Notes under the pieces: generated by a model | The model's input: the letters and a program-made list of their open reading frames with translations, nothing else | Database searches by the model: none | Told to the model about the DNA's origin: nothing | NCBI GenBank assembly: GCA_012798485.1 | Contig: JAAZND010000027.1 | Location: 1-32,688 of the forward strand | From: Candidatus Beckwithbacteria bacterium | GTDB taxonomy: Bacteria; Patescibacteriota; Microgenomatia; UBA1400; UBA1449 | Direction of reading: 5' to 3' | DNA: 32,688 nucleotides | In this document: piece after piece, positions 8,509 to 17,194 of the stretch | Numbering within the stretch: position 1 is the first letter of the stretch | Layout: each line of letters starts with the position of its first letter | Program-made: the position numbers and the translations under genes

Positions 8509-9381
8509 TTATTCAAATAATGGTAAATCATATTTTTCTAAATGTTTTAAAATAGTCACCGCCTGATAAGTTTGCTCAATATTGGCAATCCCAATAAATT
8601 GGGAGCGAGCAAAGCCACCATTTCCTTTCTGGCAAGCAATTAAAAAAGATAATAAAGAAGATTGTCTGGGAATTGAAATCTTTAATAAAATAAAACTCTC
8701 AACTGCCCAAAAATATTCCTCTAAATAATTAGCTCTCTCTATTTGTCTTTTTAAAAAATTTATAGTTTTTTTTAGTTTTACTAAGGGATAGTTAAGTTTT
8801 TTAAGAATTTTTAAGGCATAATATGTTGTAGATAATTCTGAACCTTTTATATTTCCAAAACCACCATCTGTATTTTCCAACGATAAAATGAAGTCAATAA
8901 TATTTTGATTTGCTTCATTTATATTAAAATTTTTACATAAAAAGGTTAAATAATATAAATCTTTTACTTCTCCTTCAACCAAGTCTAGGTAAAGCGTGTT
9001 GACTGAATTATCAGATAGTAAAAATTTTGTTTCAGCTTTAGCCTTAAATTTCTTTTTTTTAAAAATGTTTTTATTTGTAGTATTTTCTAAAATAAAAGGG
9101 GAGTATTTTTTAAATTCACTAATATCAATTTTTAATGCTTTATATGTTTGAACTGCAAAAAACAAAGATGAAATACACTTTAAATTTCCCTCCTTATCTT
9201 CATTTTTAAAAAAACGCATAATTTCGCTTATGGGTATTTGTTTACTATTAAGTAGTTTAAGCGTTTCCACAGCACACATGGTGTCTAAGGCAGATGATGG
9301 TGTAACTCTGGCAAAAAAATAACCACCATCCGAAAGATGGCGAGCCTGGAGATATTGAATAATGTGATTTTTATTAAACAT
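8509..9381 (-). CDS. Prenyltransferase / terpene-cyclase-like alpha-alpha toroid repeat protein
   Basis: Repeats DGGYFFARVTPSSALDTMCAVETL, TDGGFGNIKGSELSTTYYALKIL, GNGGFARSQFIGIANIEQTYQAVTIL. Confidence 0.7.
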   Translation of the reverse strand: MFNKNHIIQYLQARHLSDGGYFFARVTPSSALDTMCAVETLKLLNSKQIPISEIMRFFKNEDKEGNLKCISSLFFAVQTYKALKIDISEFKKYSPFILENTTNKNIFKKKKFKAKAETKFLLSDNSVNTLYLDLVEGEVKDLYYLTFLCKNFNINEANQNIIDFILSLENTDGGFGNIKGSELSTTYYALKILKKLNYPLVKLKKTINFLKRQIERANYLEEYFWAVESFILLKISIPRQSSLLSFLIACQKGNGGFARSQFIGIANIEQTYQAVTILKHLEKYDLPLFE

Positions 9382-9382
9382 A

Positions 9383-9466
9383 AAAAAGCTCCTACTAAAT
9401 TTTATAATAGTAGAAGCTATTAGTTTCTGTTTTCGGTAGAAACAATTAGGTGAGCCTCATCACAAT
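9383..9466 (-). ncRNA. Second fluoride (crcB-type) riboswitch with intrinsic terminator
   Basis: Reverse strand GUG AUGAGGCU CAC, stem GUUUCU/AGAAAC, UAAU, AGCUUCUAC; loop GAGGCU pairs with AGCUUC (G-U wobble where leader 1 has A-U), which is also the 5' arm of the terminator AGCUUCUACU...AGUAGGAGCU + U6. Confidence 0.82.
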
Positions 9467-9532
9467 AATATTTTTATATTATCATAAAAAACTAGTCTTT
9501 TGCAAAATTAAGTTCATAAATAAGTTTAAAGA

Positions 9533-10171
9533 CTAAAAAAGTTTTGCCAGTCTCTGAAGTCTAAAAAGGTTTTTGGGGTAATTTTGCCAAAGATAAGAAT
9601 TAACCGCCACACCATCAGCTCTCGCCTGAAAACATTGTTTGGCACTATCAAAGTTTATTCCACCGTCAATAATAATTTCCGCTTTTTTTCGGCAGTTTTG
9701 CCGTACATAGTTTATTTTCTCTAAAACTGAAGAATTAAATTTTTGATGAGCAAACCCAGCTTTTACAGCCATTAATAAAATCTGATCAAATTGATTTAAT
9801 AAAGGAACTTTAACCTTGAAAATATCTGTATCCAAATCAATTGCAATTCCTGTTCTTATTTTTTTCTCCCTTAATTCTTGTAAAAAATTTTTTACTTCTT
9901 TTAGTTTTTCAAGGTGGATGGTAATCAAACTCACTTTATTTTCAAGGCAAATTGCAATCCAATCCATGGGGTTTTCCACCATCAAATGAACATCACAATT
10001 GATGTTTTCAAAACTCATTAACCATTGATTGGGAAGAATAGTTTGATTATCCGCAAAGTTTTTTTCAATAACGTCAATTTGAATTCTGTTACCATATTGC
10101 AGGGATTTTAAAATTTTATGACTAAAAGCAGGATATTCTTTTTCTAGAATAGTTGGGATTATTTGTTTCAT
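9533..10171 (-). CDS. Ribulose-phosphate 3-epimerase family protein
   Basis: TIM-barrel epimerase motifs: IQIDVIEKNF, CDVHLMVENPMDWI, VKAGFAHQKF, IIDGGINFDSA. Confidence 0.8.
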   Translation of the reverse strand: MKQIIPTILEKEYPAFSHKILKSLQYGNRIQIDVIEKNFADNQTILPNQWLMSFENINCDVHLMVENPMDWIAICLENKVSLITIHLEKLKEVKNFLQELREKKIRTGIAIDLDTDIFKVKVPLLNQFDQILLMAVKAGFAHQKFNSSVLEKINYVRQNCRKKAEIIIDGGINFDSAKQCFQARADGVAVNSYLWQNYPKNLFRLQRLAKLF

Positions 10172-10183
10172 AAGAAAAAATTT

Positions 10184-11380
10184 TTATTGCTCTAAAATTT
10201 CAATTCCTGGTAAATTACCTTTTTCAATATATTCAAGCATAGCTCCCCCACCAGTGGAGATATGGGTAATATTTTCTAAGTGATTATGTCCCTCAATGCT
10301 TGAAAGTGTATCTCCACCACCCACAATACTGATCAAATGTTTATGAGCAATAATAGCTTCGTAAACTGCTTCTGTGCCTCTAGCAAAAGCCTTAACCTCA
10401 TTAACTCCCATTGGGCCATTCCAAATTACAGTTTTAGCCTCGGCAATAATGCGAGCATATTCTCTCTGGGTTTGTCTGCCAATATCTAAAATTTGAAATT
10501 GTTTTGGCATTTCCTCTATTACCACTTCTCCAATTTTCACTCCAGAAGACAAGTTTCCAACAATAGCATCAGTAGGCATAAAAAGCTTGGTGTCAGCTCT
10601 TGTGGCTTTCCAGATTAAGCTCTGGCAAATACGTAAGGATTCCGGAGAATACATAGATCTACCAATATGAAAACCAAAGGCTTTAAGAAAAGTATTGGCT
10701 ACTCCTCCACCCAACAAAACATAATCAGCCATGGTCATTAATTTTTCCAAAACTGGAATTTTGGTAGCAGCCTTAGCCCCACCCACAATTGCTACCAGTG
10801 GTCTTTGTGTTTCTTTAATTGCCTTACCTATCATTTCTATCTCTGTTTGTAGTAAATAACCAGCATAAGAAGGCAGTATTTCTGCAATTCCCACCACACT
10901 ACTATGAGCTCGATGACAGGAACCAAAAGCATCATTGACAAAAATATCTCCCAGTTGCGCTAATTTTGCTGAAAAACTGCGGGAATTAATTTCTTCACCC
11001 AGTTCAAATCTCACGTTTTCAAGCATAATTACCTCACCATTTTGACAGTCTAAAATTTTCTCTCTTTCAGCAAGACTATGATACTTTTCAGCAAAAATCA
11101 CATTTCTTTTAATTTGTTTTTGCAAATACAAAGCAATCGGGCGCAAAGAAAATTCTTCACTTGCCACACCAGGCTCTGGTCTTCCAAAATGAGACATAAT
11201 AACCAATCTTTTGGGTTTTTGCTTCAAAATATAATCAATTGTTTTTAAAGACAAACCAATACGCGTATCATCTTTTACCCTATATTCTCCATTTTCTTTT
11301 TTGACTGGAACATTGTAATCAACTCTTAAAACCACCCCCTTGTTCTCCAACTTAATATCTTGAATTTTTCTAAGTTTCAT
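10184..11380 (-). CDS. pgk: Phosphoglycerate kinase
   Basis: VVLRVDYNVPVK, MSHFGRPEPG, FVNDAFGSCHRAHSS, VAIVGGAKAATKIPVL, SIVGGGDTLSSIE. Confidence 0.97.
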   Translation of the reverse strand: MKLRKIQDIKLENKGVVLRVDYNVPVKKENGEYRVKDDTRIGLSLKTIDYILKQKPKRLVIMSHFGRPEPGVASEEFSLRPIALYLQKQIKRNVIFAEKYHSLAEREKILDCQNGEVIMLENVRFELGEEINSRSFSAKLAQLGDIFVNDAFGSCHRAHSSVVGIAEILPSYAGYLLQTEIEMIGKAIKETQRPLVAIVGGAKAATKIPVLEKLMTMADYVLLGGGVANTFLKAFGFHIGRSMYSPESLRICQSLIWKATRADTKLFMPTDAIVGNLSSGVKIGEVVIEEMPKQFQILDIGRQTQREYARIIAEAKTVIWNGPMGVNEVKAFARGTEAVYEAIIAHKHLISIVGGGDTLSSIEGHNHLENITHISTGGGAMLEYIEKGNLPGIEILEQ

Positions 11381-11523
11381 ATTTGAAAAGGTTTTACAAA
11401 ATAACTCTGGGTTTTTTATAAATCTCTCTTATTTATATTTATAGTTTTAAAATAAAGCTATTTTTATTTAACCACAAAAAAGAAAAGATATTCAATTGGA
11501 ACTTTTATTGTTATACTTTTATT

Positions 11524-12834
11524 ATGCAACAACACCCTATTCCTCAGAATGTTTCTAAATATCAGTTTCGTCTTATAGGCGATATGACCATCAAACAGTT
11601 TGCTTTTTTAGGTGGTGGCATTATCCTAGCTTTCTTGGCTTATAAATTTCCCCTGCTTCCCACCATTTTAAGGCTGCCATTTGCTTTTGCTTTTGCTGCA
11701 TCTGGGGCAATGATTGCATTTGTGCCTTACGAAGAAAGAACGCTGGATATTTGGATTGTTAATTTTTTTAAATCCATTTATACTCCCACTCAATTTTTAT
11801 GGAAAAAGAGACTGGAATTGCCAGATTATTTTAATTTTAAAAAAAAATACAAACATGATTATGTGAGATCAGAGTTTTCCCAAAATGATAAAACTCAACT
11901 AGAAAAATACATTAACTCCCTCAACGCCAACCACGATGATCCTTTTAGCAAGGTGGAAAATCAAAAGATACAACAGATCAATAATTTGTTTAATCCAAAC
12001 CCTGTAAGTTTTGCCAATATTTCTAATCAATATTTTAAAACTAGCAACAACACCCCTCACGCTAACAGCTCCCTCATTAGGCCATCTCAACAGCCAATAG
12101 TAAGAATTCCTTCCCTAACTCAGGTAAGTCGTCCCACAACAGCTCCAGTTCCACAGGCAAAAATCAATAATTTACCCCCAACTCATGATCAAGTGGCTAA
12201 AACTATACAAGACCCCAAGTCACAACCAGCAATAACTATAAATAATCCAGTTAGATCAGCTATCAATATTCCAAGACAACAAGTTGTTTTTAAACAACCC
12301 TTTGCTCAAAAACAAACACCACAAATACCCTCTCAAAACACCACTCCCGATATATTGCCAAACCCAGTTGTAAAACCCAAGCAAGAAACAGTGATAAAAA
12401 TAGATACAACCCAACAAATCAACCAGAAACCCACAATAAAAATTCAGGCAGCACCATCACTCACTCCACCTATAAAAATGAAAAGTCTTTTTCCTGATAA
12501 AAACCCTAAAAAAATAGAACCACAATACCTATCAGATATCCAAATGCCTATTAATCCAGATGTTGCCAATACCATTGTGGGTATCACCATCGATACCCAC
12601 AACAAATTAATTACTAATGCTATTCTGGAGGTCTTGGATAAAAACAACCTTCCTATAAGAGCTTTTAAATCAAATGCTGTGGGACAGTTTTTTGTCTCTA
12701 CTCCAATAAAAAATGGCACCTATACAATAAACACTGAGCATCCAGATTATATTTTTGATACAATAAAGTTTGAGGCCAGCGGTAAAATTATCGCTCCTCT
12801 TAAAGTTGTGGGGAAACCCAAAAACAATCTATAA
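11524..12834 (+). CDS. PrgI-family T4SS-like membrane protein with C-terminal carboxypeptidase-regulatory-like (Ig-like) domain
   Basis: N-terminal PrgI-like region with two TMs, Pro/Gln-rich linker, C-terminal VGITIDTHNKLITNAILEVLDKNNLPIRAFKSNAVGQFFVSTPIKNGTYTINTEHPDY. Confidence 0.7.
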   Translation: MQQHPIPQNVSKYQFRLIGDMTIKQFAFLGGGIILAFLAYKFPLLPTILRLPFAFAFAASGAMIAFVPYEERTLDIWIVNFFKSIYTPTQFLWKKRLELPDYFNFKKKYKHDYVRSEFSQNDKTQLEKYINSLNANHDDPFSKVENQKIQQINNLFNPNPVSFANISNQYFKTSNNTPHANSSLIRPSQQPIVRIPSLTQVSRPTTAPVPQAKINNLPPTHDQVAKTIQDPKSQPAITINNPVRSAINIPRQQVVFKQPFAQKQTPQIPSQNTTPDILPNPVVKPKQETVIKIDTTQQINQKPTIKIQAAPSLTPPIKMKSLFPDKNPKKIEPQYLSDIQMPINPDVANTIVGITIDTHNKLITNAILEVLDKNNLPIRAFKSNAVGQFFVSTPIKNGTYTINTEHPDYIFDTIKFEASGKIIAPLKVVGKPKNNL

Positions 12835-12837
12835 AAC

Positions 12838-13965
12838 ATGCCCAATATTGCCATTCCTATCAAAGCCAGTACTCAGGAACATCTTGATATTGAAGACATT
12901 CAAGATGACATTGTTATTCTCAAAACTGGAGCTTGCAGTTTAATTATTCAAGTAACAGCTATTAATTTTGGTTTATTATCTGAGGAGGAACAAGATGCGA
13001 TTATTTTTGCCTATGCTGCTCTTTTAAATTCTCTCAATTTCCAGATTCAAATCCTCATTAGATCTAATATTAAAGATGTCACAGACTATATTCGCCTAGT
13101 ACAAAAACAGGAGCAAAAATTAAGCCAACAAATCAACACCACCAATATAACTGACCAAAAAAGACGCAAAATGCTTTTATTAACTCAACTGCAAAAATAT
13201 CGTGAATTTGTCGAAAGAACCGTAAGGGATAATCAGGTGTTAGATAAAAAATTTTATATCTGTATTCCTTTTTCCGTTTTGGAATTGGGCTTATCAACTA
13301 CTTTATCAGATAATTTTAAAAAAAATAAAAAATTGCCTTTTCCCAAATCTTATATTTTAGAAAAGGCTAAAATGTCCCTTTACCCAAGGCGTGATCATCT
13401 TTTTAGACAATTTGGTCGGCTTGGTCTTCAAACTAGACAACTTAACACCCAACAACTACTGGAGCTGTTTTACAATTTTTACAACCTTGAATCTATTGGC
13501 CAAAGATTTATTCCTTCAAAAGAATACAACACCCCAATTGTTCAAGCGGGTTTAGGTAAAGATAAAAAAGGTAGCTATTATCAAGAGCCAAAAAATCCTT
13601 TTCAAAGGTTTGAGACGGGCAATTTGGGAAACATCACCCCAACGGGTTCAGCCACTGCTTTCCCAGGCAAAACTAAACGCGACAACATTCAATTTAACCA
13701 AAGTTTTCTTAACCCCAACCAAAACAACCCTTCTACCACCCAACCAATGAATCCTAATCAGGTTATGGGGGTAAATAATTATCAAAAACCCCAGAACCCG
13801 GCTTCTCCAACCACTAATAATATGACTGCCCTCAATCAAACTCAAACCATCAGCACTGGAGTTTTATCAAAACTAACACCAAATCAAAATAGCAAAACAG
13901 TTTTTGAAAAACCCAAACCCACCAAAGCCGATCAAAGCTTTGGTTATGACCAAGCTAATTATTAA
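12838..13965 (+). CDS. Putative VirB4 N-terminal-domain / TraC-like protein
   Basis: Between PrgI-like and VirB4-like genes; DIQDDIVILKTGACSLIIQVTAINFGLLSEEEQ region; Asn/Pro/Gln-rich C-terminus. Confidence 0.55.
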   Translation: MPNIAIPIKASTQEHLDIEDIQDDIVILKTGACSLIIQVTAINFGLLSEEEQDAIIFAYAALLNSLNFQIQILIRSNIKDVTDYIRLVQKQEQKLSQQINTTNITDQKRRKMLLLTQLQKYREFVERTVRDNQVLDKKFYICIPFSVLELGLSTTLSDNFKKNKKLPFPKSYILEKAKMSLYPRRDHLFRQFGRLGLQTRQLNTQQLLELFYNFYNLESIGQRFIPSKEYNTPIVQAGLGKDKKGSYYQEPKNPFQRFETGNLGNITPTGSATAFPGKTKRDNIQFNQSFLNPNQNNPSTTQPMNPNQVMGVNNYQKPQNPASPTTNNMTALNQTQTISTGVLSKLTPNQNSKTVFEKPKPTKADQSFGYDQANY

Positions 13966-13981
13966 TTATAAAAATAAAACT

Positions 13982-15799
13982 ATGGCACTATTTTCTTTTC
14001 CTTTAGGAAAGGGGCGTAAACCAGAAACAAAAGACCCAGAACAACAACAACTCGAGGAGGCGCAAAACAAAATTACTAAAGGCTTAACCTCTATTCAAGA
14101 TATTATTGCCCCCCCCTCTATTGAGGTTGACTTTTCCGATCTCAAAATCGGACAACTTTTTTACCGCACTCTTTTTGTGGCTGGCTATCCCAGATTTGTT
14201 AGCGCCAACTGGTTGGCTCCATTAATTAACTTCGATCATCCTCTTTCCATTTCGATGTTTATTTACCCGGTTGATGGTAAGGGTATTTTAGATGAACTAA
14301 AAAAGAAAATTGGCGAAATGGAGGCAGAAATTCAAACCGACCTACAAAGAGGTAAGATTCCCGATATTTCTACTCAAGTTCAACTGGAAGACGCCAAAAA
14401 TCTTCAAGAACAACTTGCCAAGGGAGCTGAAAGATTTTTTCAATTTGGTTTGTATGTCACAATCCCGGCAGAAAGCAAGAAGGAGTTGGATTTTATTACC
14501 AAGCAAGTCCAGTCTAATCTTGGGGCGCTTTTGATTATTTCCAAACCTGCCACACTCCAAATGGAAGAGGCTTTCAAAACCACTATTCCCATCTGTGAAG
14601 ACAAGTTGCAAATTCATCGAAACATGGATACCACTTCTCTAGCTACCACCTTCCCCTTTACCTCTTCTGAGTTAACAGACAACAAGGGCATTATGTATGG
14701 CATTAACGCCCACAACGACTCTTTGATTATTTTTGACCGTTTTTCTCTAGAAAACGCTAATAGTGTGGTTTTTGCCAAATCCGGCGCGGGAAAGTCTTAT
14801 ACTATCAAACTTGAGGCATTAAGATCAATGTTTTTTGATACCGAAGTTATTGTTATTGATCCAGAAGCAGAATATAAAAATCTCTGTGAAATTGTGGGTG
14901 GTGAACATATCACTTTTTCTTTCAATTCTCCCGCAAAACTTAATCCTTTTGACCTTTCTCAAGTTTATGAAGAAGGCGAAAACGAATTAGGTTTAAAAAT
15001 TTTATCCCTACATTCCTTATTTAAAATTATTATGGGAGATATCACCCCCATTGAAGAAGCCATTCTTGATCGAGCCCTAGTTTTAACCTATAAACAGAAA
15101 GAGATAACTCCAGATCCACAAACCCAAAGCAAAGAACCACCACTTTTGGAAGATTTGTATAAGGTTTTAATTGGGATGGAAGAACAAAAAGCTGCTTCCA
15201 TGGCTGCTAGGATTGAAAAGTTTCTTAAAGGAAGTTTAAAGGGAATTATTGACCAACACTCAAATGTGGATCTTGGTAATCAGTTTACTGTTTTTGATAT
15301 TAAAGAGTTAAGCGATGAATTAAGACCAATCGCCATGTTTATCATTCTTGACTATATTTGGACAAAAGTTAAAAAAGATCTTAAAAAAAGACTTCTAATT
15401 GTAGATGAGGCATGGTATTTGATGAAATACCCAGATTCAGCCCTCTTCCTTTATGGAATGGCAAAAAGAGCAAGAAAATATTATTTGGGGGTCACAACCA
15501 TCACTCAAGATGTTGAGGATTTTTTAGCTACCGATATGGGCAAGGCCATTGTCACCAACTCCTCTATTCAGGTTTTAATGAAACAATCCAGCGCAGCTAT
15601 TGATAAACTAGTTAAGGTTTTTTACCTTTCTCAGGGAGAGAAAAATCTACTTTTGTCGGCTGGCGTTGGTGAGGGTTTGTTTTTTGCTGGAGCCAACCAT
15701 GTGGCCATGAGGGTGGTTGCCTCTCCAGAAGAGCATCGGTTAATCACCTCAAACCCACAGGAAATTTTGGAAACAAAACAAGCAACCAACTATGGTTAA
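13982..15799 (+). CDS. VirB4-like T4SS ATPase
   Basis: Walker A VVFAKSGAGKSYTIKLEAL, Walker B RLLIVDEAWYLM; start set at 13982 (MALFSFPLGKG) because the ORF-track start (13904) lies inside the previous gene. Confidence 0.88.
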   Translation: MALFSFPLGKGRKPETKDPEQQQLEEAQNKITKGLTSIQDIIAPPSIEVDFSDLKIGQLFYRTLFVAGYPRFVSANWLAPLINFDHPLSISMFIYPVDGKGILDELKKKIGEMEAEIQTDLQRGKIPDISTQVQLEDAKNLQEQLAKGAERFFQFGLYVTIPAESKKELDFITKQVQSNLGALLIISKPATLQMEEAFKTTIPICEDKLQIHRNMDTTSLATTFPFTSSELTDNKGIMYGINAHNDSLIIFDRFSLENANSVVFAKSGAGKSYTIKLEALRSMFFDTEVIVIDPEAEYKNLCEIVGGEHITFSFNSPAKLNPFDLSQVYEEGENELGLKILSLHSLFKIIMGDITPIEEAILDRALVLTYKQKEITPDPQTQSKEPPLLEDLYKVLIGMEEQKAASMAARIEKFLKGSLKGIIDQHSNVDLGNQFTVFDIKELSDELRPIAMFIILDYIWTKVKKDLKKRLLIVDEAWYLMKYPDSALFLYGMAKRARKYYLGVTTITQDVEDFLATDMGKAIVTNSSIQVLMKQSSAAIDKLVKVFYLSQGEKNLLLSAGVGEGLFFAGANHVAMRVVASPEEHRLITSNPQEILETKQATNYG

Positions 15800-16899
15800 T
15801 CCAGTTTTACGGGCATAATAATGTGTAATAAATTCTTGTCTTCTTTATTTCTTAAAACCACAGGGGCTAAGCTACCATTAAAAGTAATTTCGGTTATGCC
15901 ATTTTCCACCAGATTGAAAAAGTCCAAGAGATAATGAAAGTTAAAACCCACAATTAAACCATCCCCCTCTTGATTTATATCCACAGAAACCTCCCCTTCT
16001 CCACTAAAATTTGCCTGGGTCAACATTTTTAACTTTTTTTTCTCAATTTCCCACTTTACAATATTGGCGCTTTGTCTTGCAAACACCGCCATTTGTTTAA
16101 CCGCAAAAAGAAGGTCTTCTTTGTCTCCGGTAATTTTTAAAGAAAAACTTTCGGGAATAATTTTGCGAAAATTAGGATAGTCTCCTTGTAAAATTCTGAT
16201 AGAAACAATCCTATCTTCTCCCCTGATCCACAATTGTCCTTGTGTCTTATCAAATCCCAAGCTAATGTTTTCACCTTCAATATCTTTGATAATTTCCAGA
16301 AGTAATTTGGCTGGAATCACTAAATCTCTTTCCCACCCCCCTTCAAATTCAAGAGAGCTCAAACTCAACCTGAATCCATCGGTTCCAATTAATTGCAACA
16401 AGTTGCCCTCTTGATGGAAAAGGATACCTGTCAAGATTGGTCTAGAATCGTCGGTAGCCACAGAAGGGGTGGTTTTTTTTAGGGCCTCATTAAATTTTTC
16501 TGCTTTAATAAGAATTTTTTGTTCGGTTTCTTCTATTTTAAAATCCGGGTAGTCATTAAAATCAACCAAAGGGAAACTAGCCTTGCTTTGCTTTTGTTCT
16601 ACAATAATCTTATCTTTGGTAAAATTTAAAAAAACCACTCCATCTCTCAATGTTTGTAAGTATTCCAAGATTGTGCCCACATTAATAGCATAAACCCCTT
16701 CTTTGCCTTTTTCCTTATTTTCAATCTTGACATTAACCATGATGGCGGAGTTTAGATCGGTGGCTCTTATTTCCAGGTTGTTGTTTTTGATTTTAAGTAA
16801 GGCGTTGTTTAGAATGGGTAATTGAGGATTATTTTTAATGATTCTTAGACTAATTTGTAACGCCTTTTTAAAACTAGAATTATTTAAAGATATTTTCAT
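15796..16899 (-). CDS. dnaN: DNA polymerase III subunit beta (sliding clamp)
   Basis: MKISLNNSSFKKALQISLRIIKNNPQLPILNNALLKI..., VATDDSRPILTGILF, C-terminal APVVLRNKEDKNLLHIIMPVKLD. Confidence 0.95.
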   Translation of the reverse strand: MKISLNNSSFKKALQISLRIIKNNPQLPILNNALLKIKNNNLEIRATDLNSAIMVNVKIENKEKGKEGVYAINVGTILEYLQTLRDGVVFLNFTKDKIIVEQKQSKASFPLVDFNDYPDFKIEETEQKILIKAEKFNEALKKTTPSVATDDSRPILTGILFHQEGNLLQLIGTDGFRLSLSSLEFEGGWERDLVIPAKLLLEIIKDIEGENISLGFDKTQGQLWIRGEDRIVSIRILQGDYPNFRKIIPESFSLKITGDKEDLLFAVKQMAVFARQSANIVKWEIEKKKLKMLTQANFSGEGEVSVDINQEGDGLIVGFNFHYLLDFFNLVENGITEITFNGSLAPVVLRNKEDKNLLHIIMPVKLD

Positions 16900-17194
16900 A
16901 TTTTACTTCCTTTTCTTATTTTAACTTTTGAACAATTTATTATAAACGATAAAAAACAAAAACATATATATTTATATTAGTAGTTATTAGCAGGCTTGTG
17001 GATATGTTGAAAAAAGCATTTTTTCAGGCTTTAATAACTGTGGAAAACTGGTTGACAAGTTGTTTAAAAGATTTTTTACTTTTTTAAAATTATTCCCTTC
17101 TTTTCCACAAAAACAAGCAGGTTGTTTAAAAAACACAACGTTTTTCAACAGTTTTTCTACAAAATTTCAACACCTTATCCACAAGTTATCAACA
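16900..17194. other. Putative oriC segment (dnaA-dnaN intergenic) with DnaA boxes
   Basis: TTATCCACA 17175-17183, TTATCAACA 17186-17194, TGTGGATAT about 16997-17005, plus other TGTGGAAA/TTTCCACA-like sites; AT-rich. Confidence 0.7.

Noticed and set aside
6481-9466. The two similar leaders in inverted orientation as terminal inverted repeats of a mobile element
   Set aside because: Similarity is limited to aptamer core and terminator arm, stems differ in sequence, and no transposase lies between; riboswitch interpretation explains both
13904-13981. N-terminal extension of the VirB4 ORF
   Set aside because: Overlaps the previous gene out of frame; ATG at 13982 gives a natural N-terminus
11899-14617. 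ORFs 11899-12090(-), 12444-12719(-), 13648-13845(-), 14310-14534(+), 14342-14617(-)
   Set aside because: Overlap strongly supported T4SS-like genes in other frames; no recognisable domains
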